A DNA stretch of 64,000 nucleotides from Gibbula magus (lineage: Eukaryota > Mollusca > Gastropoda > Trochida > Trochidae). Made by a program: the position numbers and the translations under genes. This document shows positions 62,501 to 64,000 of this stretch, one piece after another; position 1 is the stretch's first letter; every line of letters starts with the position of its first letter. The notes beneath the pieces were generated by a model. The model did not search any database. It saw only the letters and a program-made list of their open reading frames with translations, and had not been told where the DNA came from. The DNA is taken from assembly GCA_936450465.1 (NCBI GenBank), contig OW388293.1, forward strand, positions 24,577,860 to 24,641,859, in the 5' to 3' direction.

Positions 62501-63299
62501 TATATCCAGAGTTATGTCCCATTACCTGTTTTCGGAATGATGTTTACAAACTAAAGAATCAACTTTAAATGAGGGTTCATGACATGAATATCTGTTTGAA
62601 AATCAGATCTGTGAGAATTTAAATGAAGGGCAAGGAAGAATCTATAGGTCATTATCCTGTCTCTAGTTTGACGGCCACCTGTGCCAGTATTGGCGCTGCA
62701 GCTATTCCAAGTGCTGGTCTGGTAACCATGGTGATGGTGCTGACCTCTGTTGGACTTCCTGCTGAAGATGTCAGCCTCATTCTGGCCGTGGACTGGTTCC
62801 TGTGAGTATAACAGTGTCTTCAGTTGTTTGGTTAGTCCACATGCTTCCAGAGCAGAAACTTGTTAATCTGCTGGACTGAATTTGTTATGCTATTTTATGC
62901 AGGGCATACAACAAAGTGTTTGTACTCCAGAATGTATTATGTGCTTTAGCTGACAGAGTATTATCATTGATATTTTGTATGTAAGAATAAGGAGATAAAG
63001 CTTTATTAGTCAGATGTTGGTTCTCCCTAGTTTAGCTCCAAGGTCTGACATCAGATCCACCTAAAATGAAGTTCATTGTGGAATGCCTTTGTTTCTCTCC
63101 CAGGGACAGAATCAGAACCTCCGTGAACGTCCTTGGAGACAGTTTTGGTGCCGGAGTGATCGCCCACTTGTCTCGGCACGAATTGGAGGAGGATTGTCAC
63201 GCACCAATCGATGACACCGTAGAGATGAAGGAGGCTGGTGATTGGCCAAATCAGGCTAATGGAGAGGGGCCACCGGAGGAAGGCAAAATGATTGGCTAA
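11487..63299 (+). CDS. EAAT: Excitatory amino acid transporter (SLC1 family), complete nine-exon gene
   Basis: Sodium-dependent glutamate/aspartate transporter of the plasma membrane. The coding sequence is the join of 11487-11591, 37703-37901, 42838-43045, 46112-46359, 47765-47891, 48371-48604, 62113-62307, 62667-62801 and 63104-63299: 1647 nt, 548 residues, near the usual EAAT length. Every intron is GT-AG and phases run 0,1,2,1,2,2,2,2. Visible landmarks: [11 protein letters not shown] before TM2 (~78-88), an extracellular loop with four N-glycosylation sequons (N200, N206, N224, N227), the HP1 tip GTASSSATLP (~370-379), NMDGT in TM7 (407-411), HP2 [11 protein letters not shown] (446-456), and TM8 with D485, R488, N492 and D496. 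Arg488 is at the position that binds the substrate side-chain carboxylate, so acidic amino acids rather than neutral ones are expected. E415 in TM7 is at the position linked to H+/K+ coupling. Residues around HP1-TM7 recall EAAT2 and HLSRHEL after TM8 recalls EAAT1, so I do not assign a vertebrate orthologue. Confidence 0.96.
11949..12082. repeat. Imperfect palindrome
   Basis: Inverted arms around GAAATCAAATATATCA and TGATATATTTGATGTC surround AAATATCC/GGATATTT and a small loop. Probably a decayed MITE. Confidence 0.55.
12267..12780. mobile_element. TIR element, 514 bp
   Basis: Perfect 15-bp terminal inverted repeats TATTACCCTTTAGAT (12267-12281) and ATCTAAAGGGTAATA (12766-12780). No transposase reading frame. 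Confidence 0.65.
12786..12923. mobile_element. Palindromic MITE, 138 bp
   Basis: Long inverted arms: GTTACACGGTGTTTTGACAG on the left answers CTGTCAAAACACTGTGTAAC on the right, and arm homology continues to GGGTCTTACAGTCC. It abuts the TIR element at 12780 and the palindrome at 12934. Confidence 0.8.
12934..13064. mobile_element. Palindromic MITE, 131 bp
   Basis: Perfect 18-bp ends ATTAATTAAGTATTTCCG and CGGAAATACTTAATTAAT; inner arms pair around CCGTTGTAT/ATACAACGG. Confidence 0.8.
13236..13311. repeat. Short tandem repeat around TATTGGCCCAG
   Basis: Four imperfect units of about 20 bp, each with (T)ATGGCCC or TATTGGCCC followed by TGT/AGT-rich sequence. Confidence 0.6.
13998..14185. mobile_element. 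Partial TTAA MITE, family T3
   Basis: Matches the left half of 41182-41678: AAAGGTACACACATTG, then GTGTTATTTTATTGAGAA and GACAATGCACCGC, ending at GCCTCTTTAAAG. Internally deleted. Confidence 0.6.
15300..15447. mobile_element. Palindromic MITE, 148 bp
   Basis: Arms of about 63 bp (15300-15362 and 15383-15447) with AAACATAGCAGGGAGCATAA and its inverse, plus GTTGGCGTGCTTCATC. Loop of ~20 bp. Confidence 0.85.
16573..17075. mobile_element. TIR element, family T4, complete copy (503 bp)
   Basis: About 85-bp inverted ends: TAGTCCTGCTCCATGACTG and AATACAGTCTAGATCCTTAT on the left are answered on the right at 16999-17075. Related solo arms occur at 27344-27416, 27646-27690 and 36692-36764. Confidence 0.75.
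18966..19191. mobile_element. Palindromic MITE, 226 bp, with nested dyads
   Basis: Ends GGGCTCTGTTCCATAACA and TGTTATGGAACGGAGCCC. Inside, TTGAGCGCTACATTGAGCG and relatives are repeated in both orientations. GC-richer than its surroundings. Confidence 0.8.
19192..19400. repeat. Dispersed repeat, family D1, fragment
   Basis: Shares ATCAAAGTTTGTTCATTTG, GTGGCAGGCATT and GACTTCTTCT in the same order with 59600-60000. Origin not recognised. Confidence 0.6.
19517..19536 (+). repeat. G-rich tract, possible G-quadruplex
   Basis: Three runs of six G separated by single A residues. This can supply four G3 tracts, so a quadruplex is plausible in DNA or in the EAAT pre-mRNA. Confidence 0.5.
21358..21534 (+). 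CDS. Possible small open frame of 58 codons, unrecognised
   Basis: An ATG at 21358 opens 58 codons to TGA at 21532-21534 in a locally GC-richer stretch. The predicted peptide is hydrophilic and Ser/Gly/Thr-rich (begins [11 protein letters not shown]), with no domain I recognise and no hydrophobic segment. No phase-0 donor links it to EAAT exon 2. It may be chance. Confidence 0.15.
   Translation: MAANDGLPVAKVNGREHQRKAEGSPPYRTASGPRVASLSVGSLNLTQDTTLHGSLNFT
21625..21771. repeat. Degenerate tandem repeat and poly(T) run
   Basis: About four ~35-bp units with ATTCTCACATGAACATTATA, followed by a T run near 21752-21770. Confidence 0.65.
22164..22525. mobile_element. TTAA MITE, family T1, copy 2
   Basis: TTAA at 22164-22167 and 22522-22525 with ends AGGGGCAGTAGCA and TGCTACTGCCCCT. 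Nearly the same length and sequence as 10928-11289. Confidence 0.88.
22867..23254. mobile_element. TIR element beginning CAGGGTTCGTACA
   Basis: Ends CAGGGTTCGTACAAG (left) and CTGTATGAACCCTG (right). The interior is rich in AAGCCTTAAAAAGCC repeats. The ends resemble hAT-type nonautonomous elements, but no clean 8-bp duplication is seen. A related fragment (CTGGAAAATTACC) lies near 47150. Confidence 0.65.
23466..23696. mobile_element. TTAA MITE, family T2
   Basis: TTAA at both ends (23466-23469, 23693-23696) with inverted ends AAGGGACACTGCGTCGAG and CTCGACGCGGTGTCCCTT and no coding capacity. Confidence 0.85.
26097..26424. mobile_element. TIR element, 328 bp
   Basis: About 20-bp inverted ends CCAGACCCTACATATATATA (left) and TATATATATGTAGGGTCTGG (right). 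Inside are inverted GGTAGGTAGG-type stretches. Confidence 0.75.
26594..26675. repeat. Hairpin, arms ~33 bp
   Basis: GGATATACAACTTCTT and AAGAAGTTGTATATCC form the core of a near-perfect hairpin with AATAAGAAGT as loop. Confidence 0.75.
27344..27690. repeat. Two solo arms of TIR family T4
   Basis: 27344-27416 matches the right arm and 27646-27690 the left arm of the 16573-17075 element, in outward-facing order, suggesting rearranged remnants. Confidence 0.5.
29352..29925. repeat. 45-bp minisatellite, ~12-13 units
   Basis: Units contain GAATGTTCAGGGAATTGGCA and GTGACCCTTGACATGTA. Because 45 is a multiple of three, the minus strand stays open for 142 codons (29559-29987) with a repeated NILHVxGHDHANS peptide. 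I treat that frame as a by-product of the repeat. Confidence 0.9.
30912..31175. mobile_element. Decayed TTAA MITE, family T1, copy 3
   Basis: Starts ATTAAAGGGGCTATAACATG and later shares AAAAACGATTCCCATGG and CCATGTACACTCATTT with the other T1 copies. The right end is degraded. Weaker traces of the left end occur near 7345 and 25495. Confidence 0.65.
32688..32855. repeat. 61-bp tandem repeat, ~2.7 units
   Basis: Units begin TCATTTGGCACAATTTCTCT and end near GGGACGTGTAATTTCATATG; copies are almost identical. Confidence 0.9.
33011..33106. repeat. ~50-bp direct duplication
   Basis: Two copies of a unit containing GGGCCTGGTTTACTGGTAG and GTGTGGAAAGGAATTA. Confidence 0.8.
33584..33617. repeat. 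Short hairpin
   Basis: AAGGATTCAGCCC and GGGGCAGAATCCTT form a stem with a TTT-containing loop. Function unknown. Confidence 0.4.
34736..35024 (+). mobile_element. 5'-truncated copy of the tRNA-derived SINE
   Basis: Begins inside the tRNA head (CGTTCGACTTCGG), lacks the A box but keeps the B box (GGTTCGAATCC) and the whole body and tail (GCGGCGTTAAAC). A 12-bp target duplication, CCCAACAATTGT, flanks it at 34724-34735 and 35025-35036. Truncation at the 5' end with intact duplication is what incomplete LINE-driven reverse transcription leaves. Confidence 0.9.
36692..36764. repeat. Solo left arm of TIR family T4
   Basis: TAGTCCTGCTTCATGAG and AATACAGTCTAGATC match the left arm of the 16573-17075 element. 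Confidence 0.55.
37405..37493. repeat. Hairpin, arms ~28 bp
   Basis: CATAAGAACAGGAAGATTTT and AAAATCTTCCTGTTCTTATG form perfect arms. A related sequence in reverse lies near 31845-31910. Confidence 0.75.
37703..37901 (+). CDS. EAAT: EAAT exon 2: TM1 and most of TM2
   Basis: The acceptor TTACAG ends at 37702 and the donor ACTG/GTGAGT begins at 37902. It encodes residues 36-101 plus the first base of Gly102. TM1 is about residues 43-65; [11 protein letters not shown] (78-88) and the following ILPLIVSS are signatures of the family's TM2. The last ~50 bp of the exon and its donor are repeated in tandem downstream in intron 2. Open frames on the opposite strand across this exon are shadows. Confidence 0.95.
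37853..38632 (+). repeat. Tandem copies of EAAT exon 2 end plus splice donor
   Basis: The last ~49 bp of exon 2 with the donor and ~45 bp of intron (37853-37947) are repeated four more times, starting near 37948, 38039, 38424 and 38554. Copy 2 is essentially identical, including donor GGTGAGT at 37996. Copies 3 and 4 are diverged with GT donors at 38088 and 38473. Copy 5 has a GC-type donor (GGCGAGT) at 38604. None has its own splice acceptor, so they are decoy donors rather than exons. Confidence 0.9.
38130..38423. mobile_element. TIR element inserted between decoy copies 3 and 4
   Basis: Ends ACCGTATTTCCTATAAT and CTATTAGAGGAAATATGG are inverted repeats; the GGGGCCCGG and GGCCGGGCCCC stretches are subterminal. 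It splits the tandem array exactly at a unit junction, so it arrived after the duplications. Confidence 0.75.
38999..39054. promoter_or_regulatory. Three CRE palindromes at 24-bp spacing
   Basis: TGACGTCA occurs at 38999-39006, 39023-39030 and 39047-39054 in a 24-bp tandem unit, followed by a TTACGTCA variant. This is a consensus CREB/ATF site. It lies ~1.1 kb into intron 2 and could be an intronic enhancer or simply a repeat. Confidence 0.45.
39368..39511. mobile_element. Palindromic MITE, 144 bp
   Basis: Arms contain ACATCATACTTGTGCATTTG and its inverse, then TTGTATTGAACT and its inverse. Confidence 0.85.
39773..39990. repeat. 36-bp minisatellite, six units
   Basis: Each unit begins GATAGTTACTTGCCAATGAG and ends TTCACAAGACAA. 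The unit is a multiple of three and keeps repeat-peptide frames open on both strands; not genes. Confidence 0.92.
39991..41181. other. Intron 2, no feature recognised
   Basis: AT-rich intronic sequence. A stretch near 40790-40935 shows weak internal inverted similarity (AGGGTTTATTA in both halves). Confidence 0.5.
41182..41678. mobile_element. TTAA MITE, family T3, most complete copy (497 bp)
   Basis: TTAA at 41182-41185 and 41675-41678 with ends AAGGTACATCCATTG and CAATGGATGCACCTT. It defines a family with partial copies at 6895-6975, 13998-14185, ~32375-32470, 53032-53518 and 56290-58020. Confidence 0.8.
41679..42837 (+). other. Intron 2, end; no gene recognised
   Basis: AT-rich sequence leading to the exon 3 acceptor, with a duplicated TATAAGTATTATAAAA-like stretch near 42610-42790. 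Confidence 0.5.
42838..43045 (+). CDS. EAAT: EAAT exon 3: end of TM2, TM3, start of extracellular loop
   Basis: The acceptor TTCCCAG ends at 42837 and the donor ATCAG/GTAATC begins at 43046. It completes Gly102 and encodes 103-170 plus two bases of Arg171. [14 protein letters not shown] is the conserved TM2-TM3 linker of EAATs; TM3 is about 117-143, ending in the IHPG motif. DAFLDLIR precedes the TM4 region, as in other EAATs. Confidence 0.96.
43046..46111 (+). other. EAAT: EAAT intron 3
   Basis: 3,066 bp, AT-rich. I found no exon, mobile element or tandem repeat that I can support. Confidence 0.6.
46112..46359 (+). CDS. EAAT: EAAT exon 4: glycosylated extracellular loop, start of TM4c
   Basis: The acceptor TTTACAG ends at 46111 and the donor CTCG/GTGAGC begins at 46360. 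It completes Arg171 (RNIFPDN, a family signature), encodes 172-253 and one base of Gly254. Residues ~190-235 form the variable TM4b-4c loop, rich in Thr and Glu, with four N-X-S/T sequons (200, 206, 224, 227). KDGINVLG leads into TM4c. Confidence 0.95.
46535..46600. repeat. CT-rich stretch with 21-base C homopolymer
   Basis: A (CT)n run passes into 21 C residues (46561-46581) and then eight A residues. The run length is uncertain in any assembly. Open frames across it are low complexity. Confidence 0.85.
47502..47788 (+). repeat. 71-bp tandem repeat duplicating the exon 5 acceptor
   Basis: Four copies of CTTTACAG followed by GTCTCATCATGTTCTGTAC end at 47551, 47622, 47693 and 47764, exactly 71 bp apart. 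Only the last is followed by the rest of exon 5. In the EAAT frame the decoys reach TAA after GGTTTGTCCTCAAACTGCC plus a few codons, so their use would truncate the protein in the middle of TM4. Confidence 0.93.
47765..47891 (+). CDS. EAAT: EAAT exon 5: TM4c and start of TM5
   Basis: The real acceptor CTTTACAG ends at 47764; the donor ATGTG/GTAAGT begins at 47892. It completes Gly254, encodes 255-295 and two bases of Trp296 ([16 protein letters not shown], then [15 protein letters not shown]). Three more copies of the same acceptor plus the first bases of this exon lie at 71-bp intervals upstream. The downstream-most copy was chosen because only it continues into the EAAT frame; the others meet TAA within 20 codons. 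Confidence 0.95.
48371..48604 (+). CDS. EAAT: EAAT exon 6: TM5, TM6 and first half of HP1
   Basis: The acceptor AAACCAG ends at 48370 and the donor TCCAG/GTAAAG begins at 48605. It completes Trp296 ([16 protein letters not shown]), encodes 297-373 and two bases of Ser374. FVVTRKNP is the conserved segment before HP1. The exon stops inside the serine-rich HP1 tip (GTAS/SSATLP), so the following intron, which carries the 12.9-kb element, divides the substrate-binding hairpin. Confidence 0.96.
48605..49026 (+). other. EAAT: EAAT intron 6, flank before the large element
   Basis: Ordinary AT-rich intronic sequence up to the 6-bp duplication ATTCAC at 49027-49032. Confidence 0.6.
49027..49032. repeat. 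Left target-site duplication of the large element
   Basis: ATTCAC, repeated exactly at 61978-61983. Extending to seven bases breaks the match, so the duplication is six bases. Confidence 0.75.
49033..50705. repeat. Left outer arm: 21-bp and 16-bp satellite arrays, duplicated block
   Basis: About ten 21-bp units (CACGACAAAGCGATAACGCCG and variants) are followed by many 16-bp units made of two 8-mers (GCGATAAA, GCGAAAGA), with interspersed TAATAACAGC. The whole block restarts at ~49860 (CCCTCTGGTATCAACACG), 795 bp after its first occurrence, so the left arm holds two blocks and the right arm one. Frames of up to 539 codons here are repetitive and not genes. Confidence 0.92.
50706..52385. repeat. 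Left inner arm, interrupted by a LINE
   Basis: From ATTGACATGTCGACCTT onward this is the diverged inverse of 60635-61439, for example TCCCCAAAGGTCGCTATTAT and ATCACAGTAGAATATTTGTG. Removing the LINE at 51119-51929 leaves about 870 bp that runs parallel to the right arm. Confidence 0.85.
51119..51929 (+). mobile_element. 5'-truncated LINE inserted in the left inner arm
   Basis: The interval is absent from the right arm and is bordered by near-identical 10-bp duplications (GATTTCTTCT at 51109, GATAACTTCT at 51930). Translations read like the end of a non-LTR retrotransposon ORF2: [35 protein letters not shown], then [17 protein letters not shown], which together give the C-terminal CxxC...HxxxxC motif. 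At least one frameshift separates the last two segments. It ends with GAAATAAAGAATTGAAATTG. Confidence 0.85.
52386..53031. other. Element interior, no gene recognised
   Basis: AT-rich. A small dyad (ATGATAATTGCGATCAT and GATTGACGCTC-type inverse) lies near 52880-52920. Confidence 0.4.
53032..53518. mobile_element. TTAA MITE, family T3, diverged copy inside the large element
   Basis: TTAA near 53032 and 53515; shares TTGTTGGAGTCACATTATG, GAAGTTATTTTATCGA and GAATATGCAAGTCAAGTGAA with 41182-41678. Confidence 0.7.
53519..54889. other. Element interior, no gene recognised
   Basis: AT-rich sequence with only short open frames and no recognisable domain. Confidence 0.45.
54890..55375. repeat. 67-bp satellite, seven units
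   Basis: Units contain GTCGCGAGGGCCACACGACA and TCCTCGTTGCCGCGAAAGCC and are much GC-richer than the surroundings. Spacings between successive GTCGCG motifs are 66, 67, 67, 67, 58 and 67 bp; the 58-bp unit has a deletion. Confidence 0.92.
55376..56289. other. Element interior with an imperfect dyad
   Basis: ATTGCCGGGAGAGCCACAT (~55805) and ACATGTGGCTCTGCCGGAT (~55878) are inverted. No gene recognised. Confidence 0.45.
56290..58020. mobile_element. TTAA MITE, family T3, copy split by another repeat
   Basis: 56290-56548 and 57845-58020 align in order with 41182-41678 (GACAATGCACCGCGATTGAC, TGTGCATGTAAATGCGACGT, then TATTGGGCGATATGGG). The sequence between them is a separate insertion. Confidence 0.7.
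56549..57844. mobile_element. Nested ~1.3-kb repeat with GATACCCCCGC ends
   Basis: Inserted into the T3 copy. Its ends GATACCCCCGC (~56579) and GCGGGGGTAT (~57835) are inverted. The right end is a hairpin (TATACCCCCG, loop, CGGGGGTATA). It contains TGACCTTGACCTT repeats, two ~180-bp direct copies (57381-57760) and a GGAC tetranucleotide run (57774-57795). No coding capacity seen. Confidence 0.7.
58043..59565. repeat. Third, diverged copy of the inner arm, direct to the right arm
   Basis: Runs in the same direction as 60635-61200: ACTGAAGGCG, GTCACACAAATATGCCACTATGATAT-like sequence, and ACAAGTATGTCTATGGGAGG align with the right inner arm. It lacks the outer satellite and is interrupted by a MITE (58298-58838) and by unaligned sequence near 59090-59470. 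Confidence 0.65.
58298..58838. mobile_element. Pogo/Tc1-type MITE, 541 bp, TA duplication
   Basis: Ends CAGTCAAACCGCGATAGTCC and ATTAATGAGGCCTGACTG, flanked by TA at 58296-58297 and 58839-58840. The CAGTCAAACC terminus is typical of pogo-lineage elements. Subterminal TCCGAACG motifs repeat in both halves. No transposase. Confidence 0.8.
59600..60060. repeat. Dispersed repeat, family D1, longer copy
   Basis: Shares its order of motifs with 19192-19400 (TTTTCGACTCCTCCTC, GGGGATCAAAGTTTGTTC, GGCGTGGCAGGCATTATT) and begins with a CGTCCGTCCGTC run. Confidence 0.65.
60061..60634. other. Element interior, no gene recognised
   Basis: Contains a 62-codon open frame (60259-60447) with no domain I can identify. 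Confidence 0.4.
60635..61439. repeat. Right inner arm of the large element
   Basis: Inverse of 50706-52385 without the LINE. Identity is high near the satellite (ATAATAGCGACCTTTGGGGA) and falls inward. Confidence 0.85.
61440..61977. repeat. Right outer arm: satellite arrays
   Basis: Inverse of the left arm: 16-bp units (CGCTTTATCGCTCTTT) then nine to ten 21-bp units with CTTTGTCGTGCGGCGTTATC, ending at GGTATCAACACG-inverse and the terminus. One block only, against two in the left arm. Confidence 0.92.
61978..61983. repeat. Right target-site duplication of the large element
   Basis: ATTCAC immediately after the element's right terminus. Confidence 0.75.
62113..62307 (+). CDS. EAAT: EAAT exon 7: second half of HP1 and TM7
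   Basis: The acceptor TGTTTCAG ends at 62112 and the donor ATCAG/GTATAC begins at 62308. It completes Ser374, encodes 375-438 and two bases of Ser439. It carries [25 protein letters not shown] and the ion/substrate-binding NMDGT (N407, D409), followed by [11 protein letters not shown]. Pro at position 419 replaces the Ala I expect there in vertebrate EAATs (AAIF); this is a mild oddity only. Confidence 0.96.
62667..62801 (+). CDS. EAAT: EAAT exon 8: HP2 and start of TM8
   Basis: The acceptor GTCTCTAG ends at 62666 and the donor TTCCT/GTGAGT begins at 62802. It completes Ser439, encodes 440-483 and two bases of Leu484. It contains the extracellular gate HP2 ([15 protein letters not shown]) and the [16 protein letters not shown] stretch entering TM8. 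Confidence 0.96.
63104..63299 (+). CDS. EAAT: EAAT exon 9: TM8 binding site, C-tail and stop
   Basis: The acceptor CTCCCAG ends at 63103; the stop TAA is 63297-63299. It completes Leu484 and encodes 485-548. [17 protein letters not shown] gives D485 (amino-group contact), R488 (side-chain carboxylate), N492 and D496. [10 protein letters not shown] begins an acidic cytoplasmic tail of about 40 residues. I see no clear PDZ-binding motif at the C-terminus (KMIG). Confidence 0.95.
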
Positions 63300-63542
63300 T
63301 TCATTCATCAGAACATGGGAATTAGTGCTATGACTTCCTACTGTACCTTCCATAATACCATACAGAGGGAAGTATAGGATCGGTTGAGTCTGAGACAGAA
63401 CAATCTTGGGAGATACTATCAATAGAGAGAAAATGATTGGCTGGCATATCTACCAATCAGTGGTCAGGAAATATGAAAGTAGTGCTATTACTTTTTTCAC
63501 TCATAATGCTGATTTTTGAAGAATTTTTTATAAAATGGTGCT

Positions 63543-63548
63543 AATAAA
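63543..63548 (+). promoter_or_regulatory. Candidate poly(A) signal (proximal)
   Basis: AATAAA about 245 nt after the EAAT stop codon. The hexamer is common in AT-rich DNA, so its use is unproven. Confidence 0.4.
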
Positions 63549-63949
63549 CTCCTTGGAGGAGTATTCTGGTAAATGTCAAGATTCATTATAAACAATATTA
63601 AAAATCCAATAGTAAAACGTTAAATGTTGTAATCATTCGTGTTTTAATGAAATTGGTTTGATTCTAAAGTTTCAATCAAATTGTCGTAATATCAAGTTTG
63701 TCAGACATTGTTTAAAAAGGGTTGTCACTTAAGAAGAGAAAAAAGTTATATGGTTTTATTCAAAATCATATCATATATTTTCCTTTTTTTTCTACATCTT
63801 AAATAGTCTGATGCAAAGGAAATCACTGACTTCGAAATAATTTGCAAACTTTTCACTTCAAGTGAATTTTATGAAAATGCAAATGAGAAAGAGAAGATTG
63901 TTACAACATTATTGATTGTTGTTATGAAAGTTTGGTTCAATTCCTTTTG

Positions 63950-63955
63950 AATAAA
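63950..63955 (+). promoter_or_regulatory. Candidate poly(A) signal (distal)
   Basis: AATAAA about 650 nt after the EAAT stop, followed by a GTTGTTAACAATGTTTTCC stretch that could serve as a downstream element. An alternative to the proximal signal. Confidence 0.35.
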
Positions 63956-64000
63956 ACATTTATGGTTGTTAACAATGTTTTCCTCAGTGAATCTTATTTT

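Larger units (their letters stand above)
63300..64000 (+). other. EAAT: EAAT 3' UTR and downstream sequence
   Basis: AT-rich sequence follows the stop codon with no further gene. It contains two AATAAA hexamers, annotated separately. The 3' UTR length cannot be fixed from sequence alone. Confidence 0.6.

Overview
The window looks like nuclear DNA of a mollusc, probably a marine bivalve or gastropod. It is AT-rich and intron-dominated, crowded with palindromic miniature transposons and minisatellites. It carries two tRNA-derived SINEs whose 3' tail contains the GCGGCGTTAAAC motif familiar from molluscan repeats. Species was not determined.

One protein-coding gene can be built completely: a plus-strand excitatory amino acid transporter (EAAT, SLC1 family). 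It has nine coding exons between 11487 and 63299. All junctions are GT-AG, all phases agree, and the product is 548 residues. Exon coordinates are 11487-11591 (exon starts 11469), 37703-37901, 42838-43045, 46112-46359, 47765-47891, 48371-48604, 62113-62307, 62667-62801 and 63104-63299. An in-frame stop four codons before the ATG and a splice acceptor at 11468 show that an untranslated exon lies upstream. The best candidate is a promoter plus short exon near 6112-6227; a second TATA plus donor arrangement lies near 1151-1202.

Layout: 1-11468 is upstream sequence with a full SINE, microsatellites, a LINE tail and the two promoter candidates. Intron 1 (26.1 kb) holds many TTAA-flanked and palindromic MITEs, a 45-bp minisatellite and a truncated SINE. 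Intron 2 begins with decayed tandem copies of the end of exon 2 including its splice donor, followed by a CRE-like cluster, a 36-bp minisatellite and a complete TTAA MITE. Introns 3-5 are mostly featureless, except that exon 5 is preceded by three extra 71-bp copies of its own splice acceptor. Intron 6 (13.5 kb) is almost entirely one 12,945-bp inverted-repeat element (49033-61977) with a 6-bp target duplication. Introns 7 and 8 are short. The 3' UTR and two candidate poly(A) signals follow 63299.

The most unusual items are the foldback-like element in intron 6 and the two separate tandem duplications of functional splice sites in the same gene. The element's outer arms are satellite arrays (16-bp and 21-bp units), its inner arms are non-repetitive, and it contains a nested LINE, MITEs and a 67-bp satellite but no recognisable transposase. 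All calls were made by reading the sequence; no alignment or database search was run.
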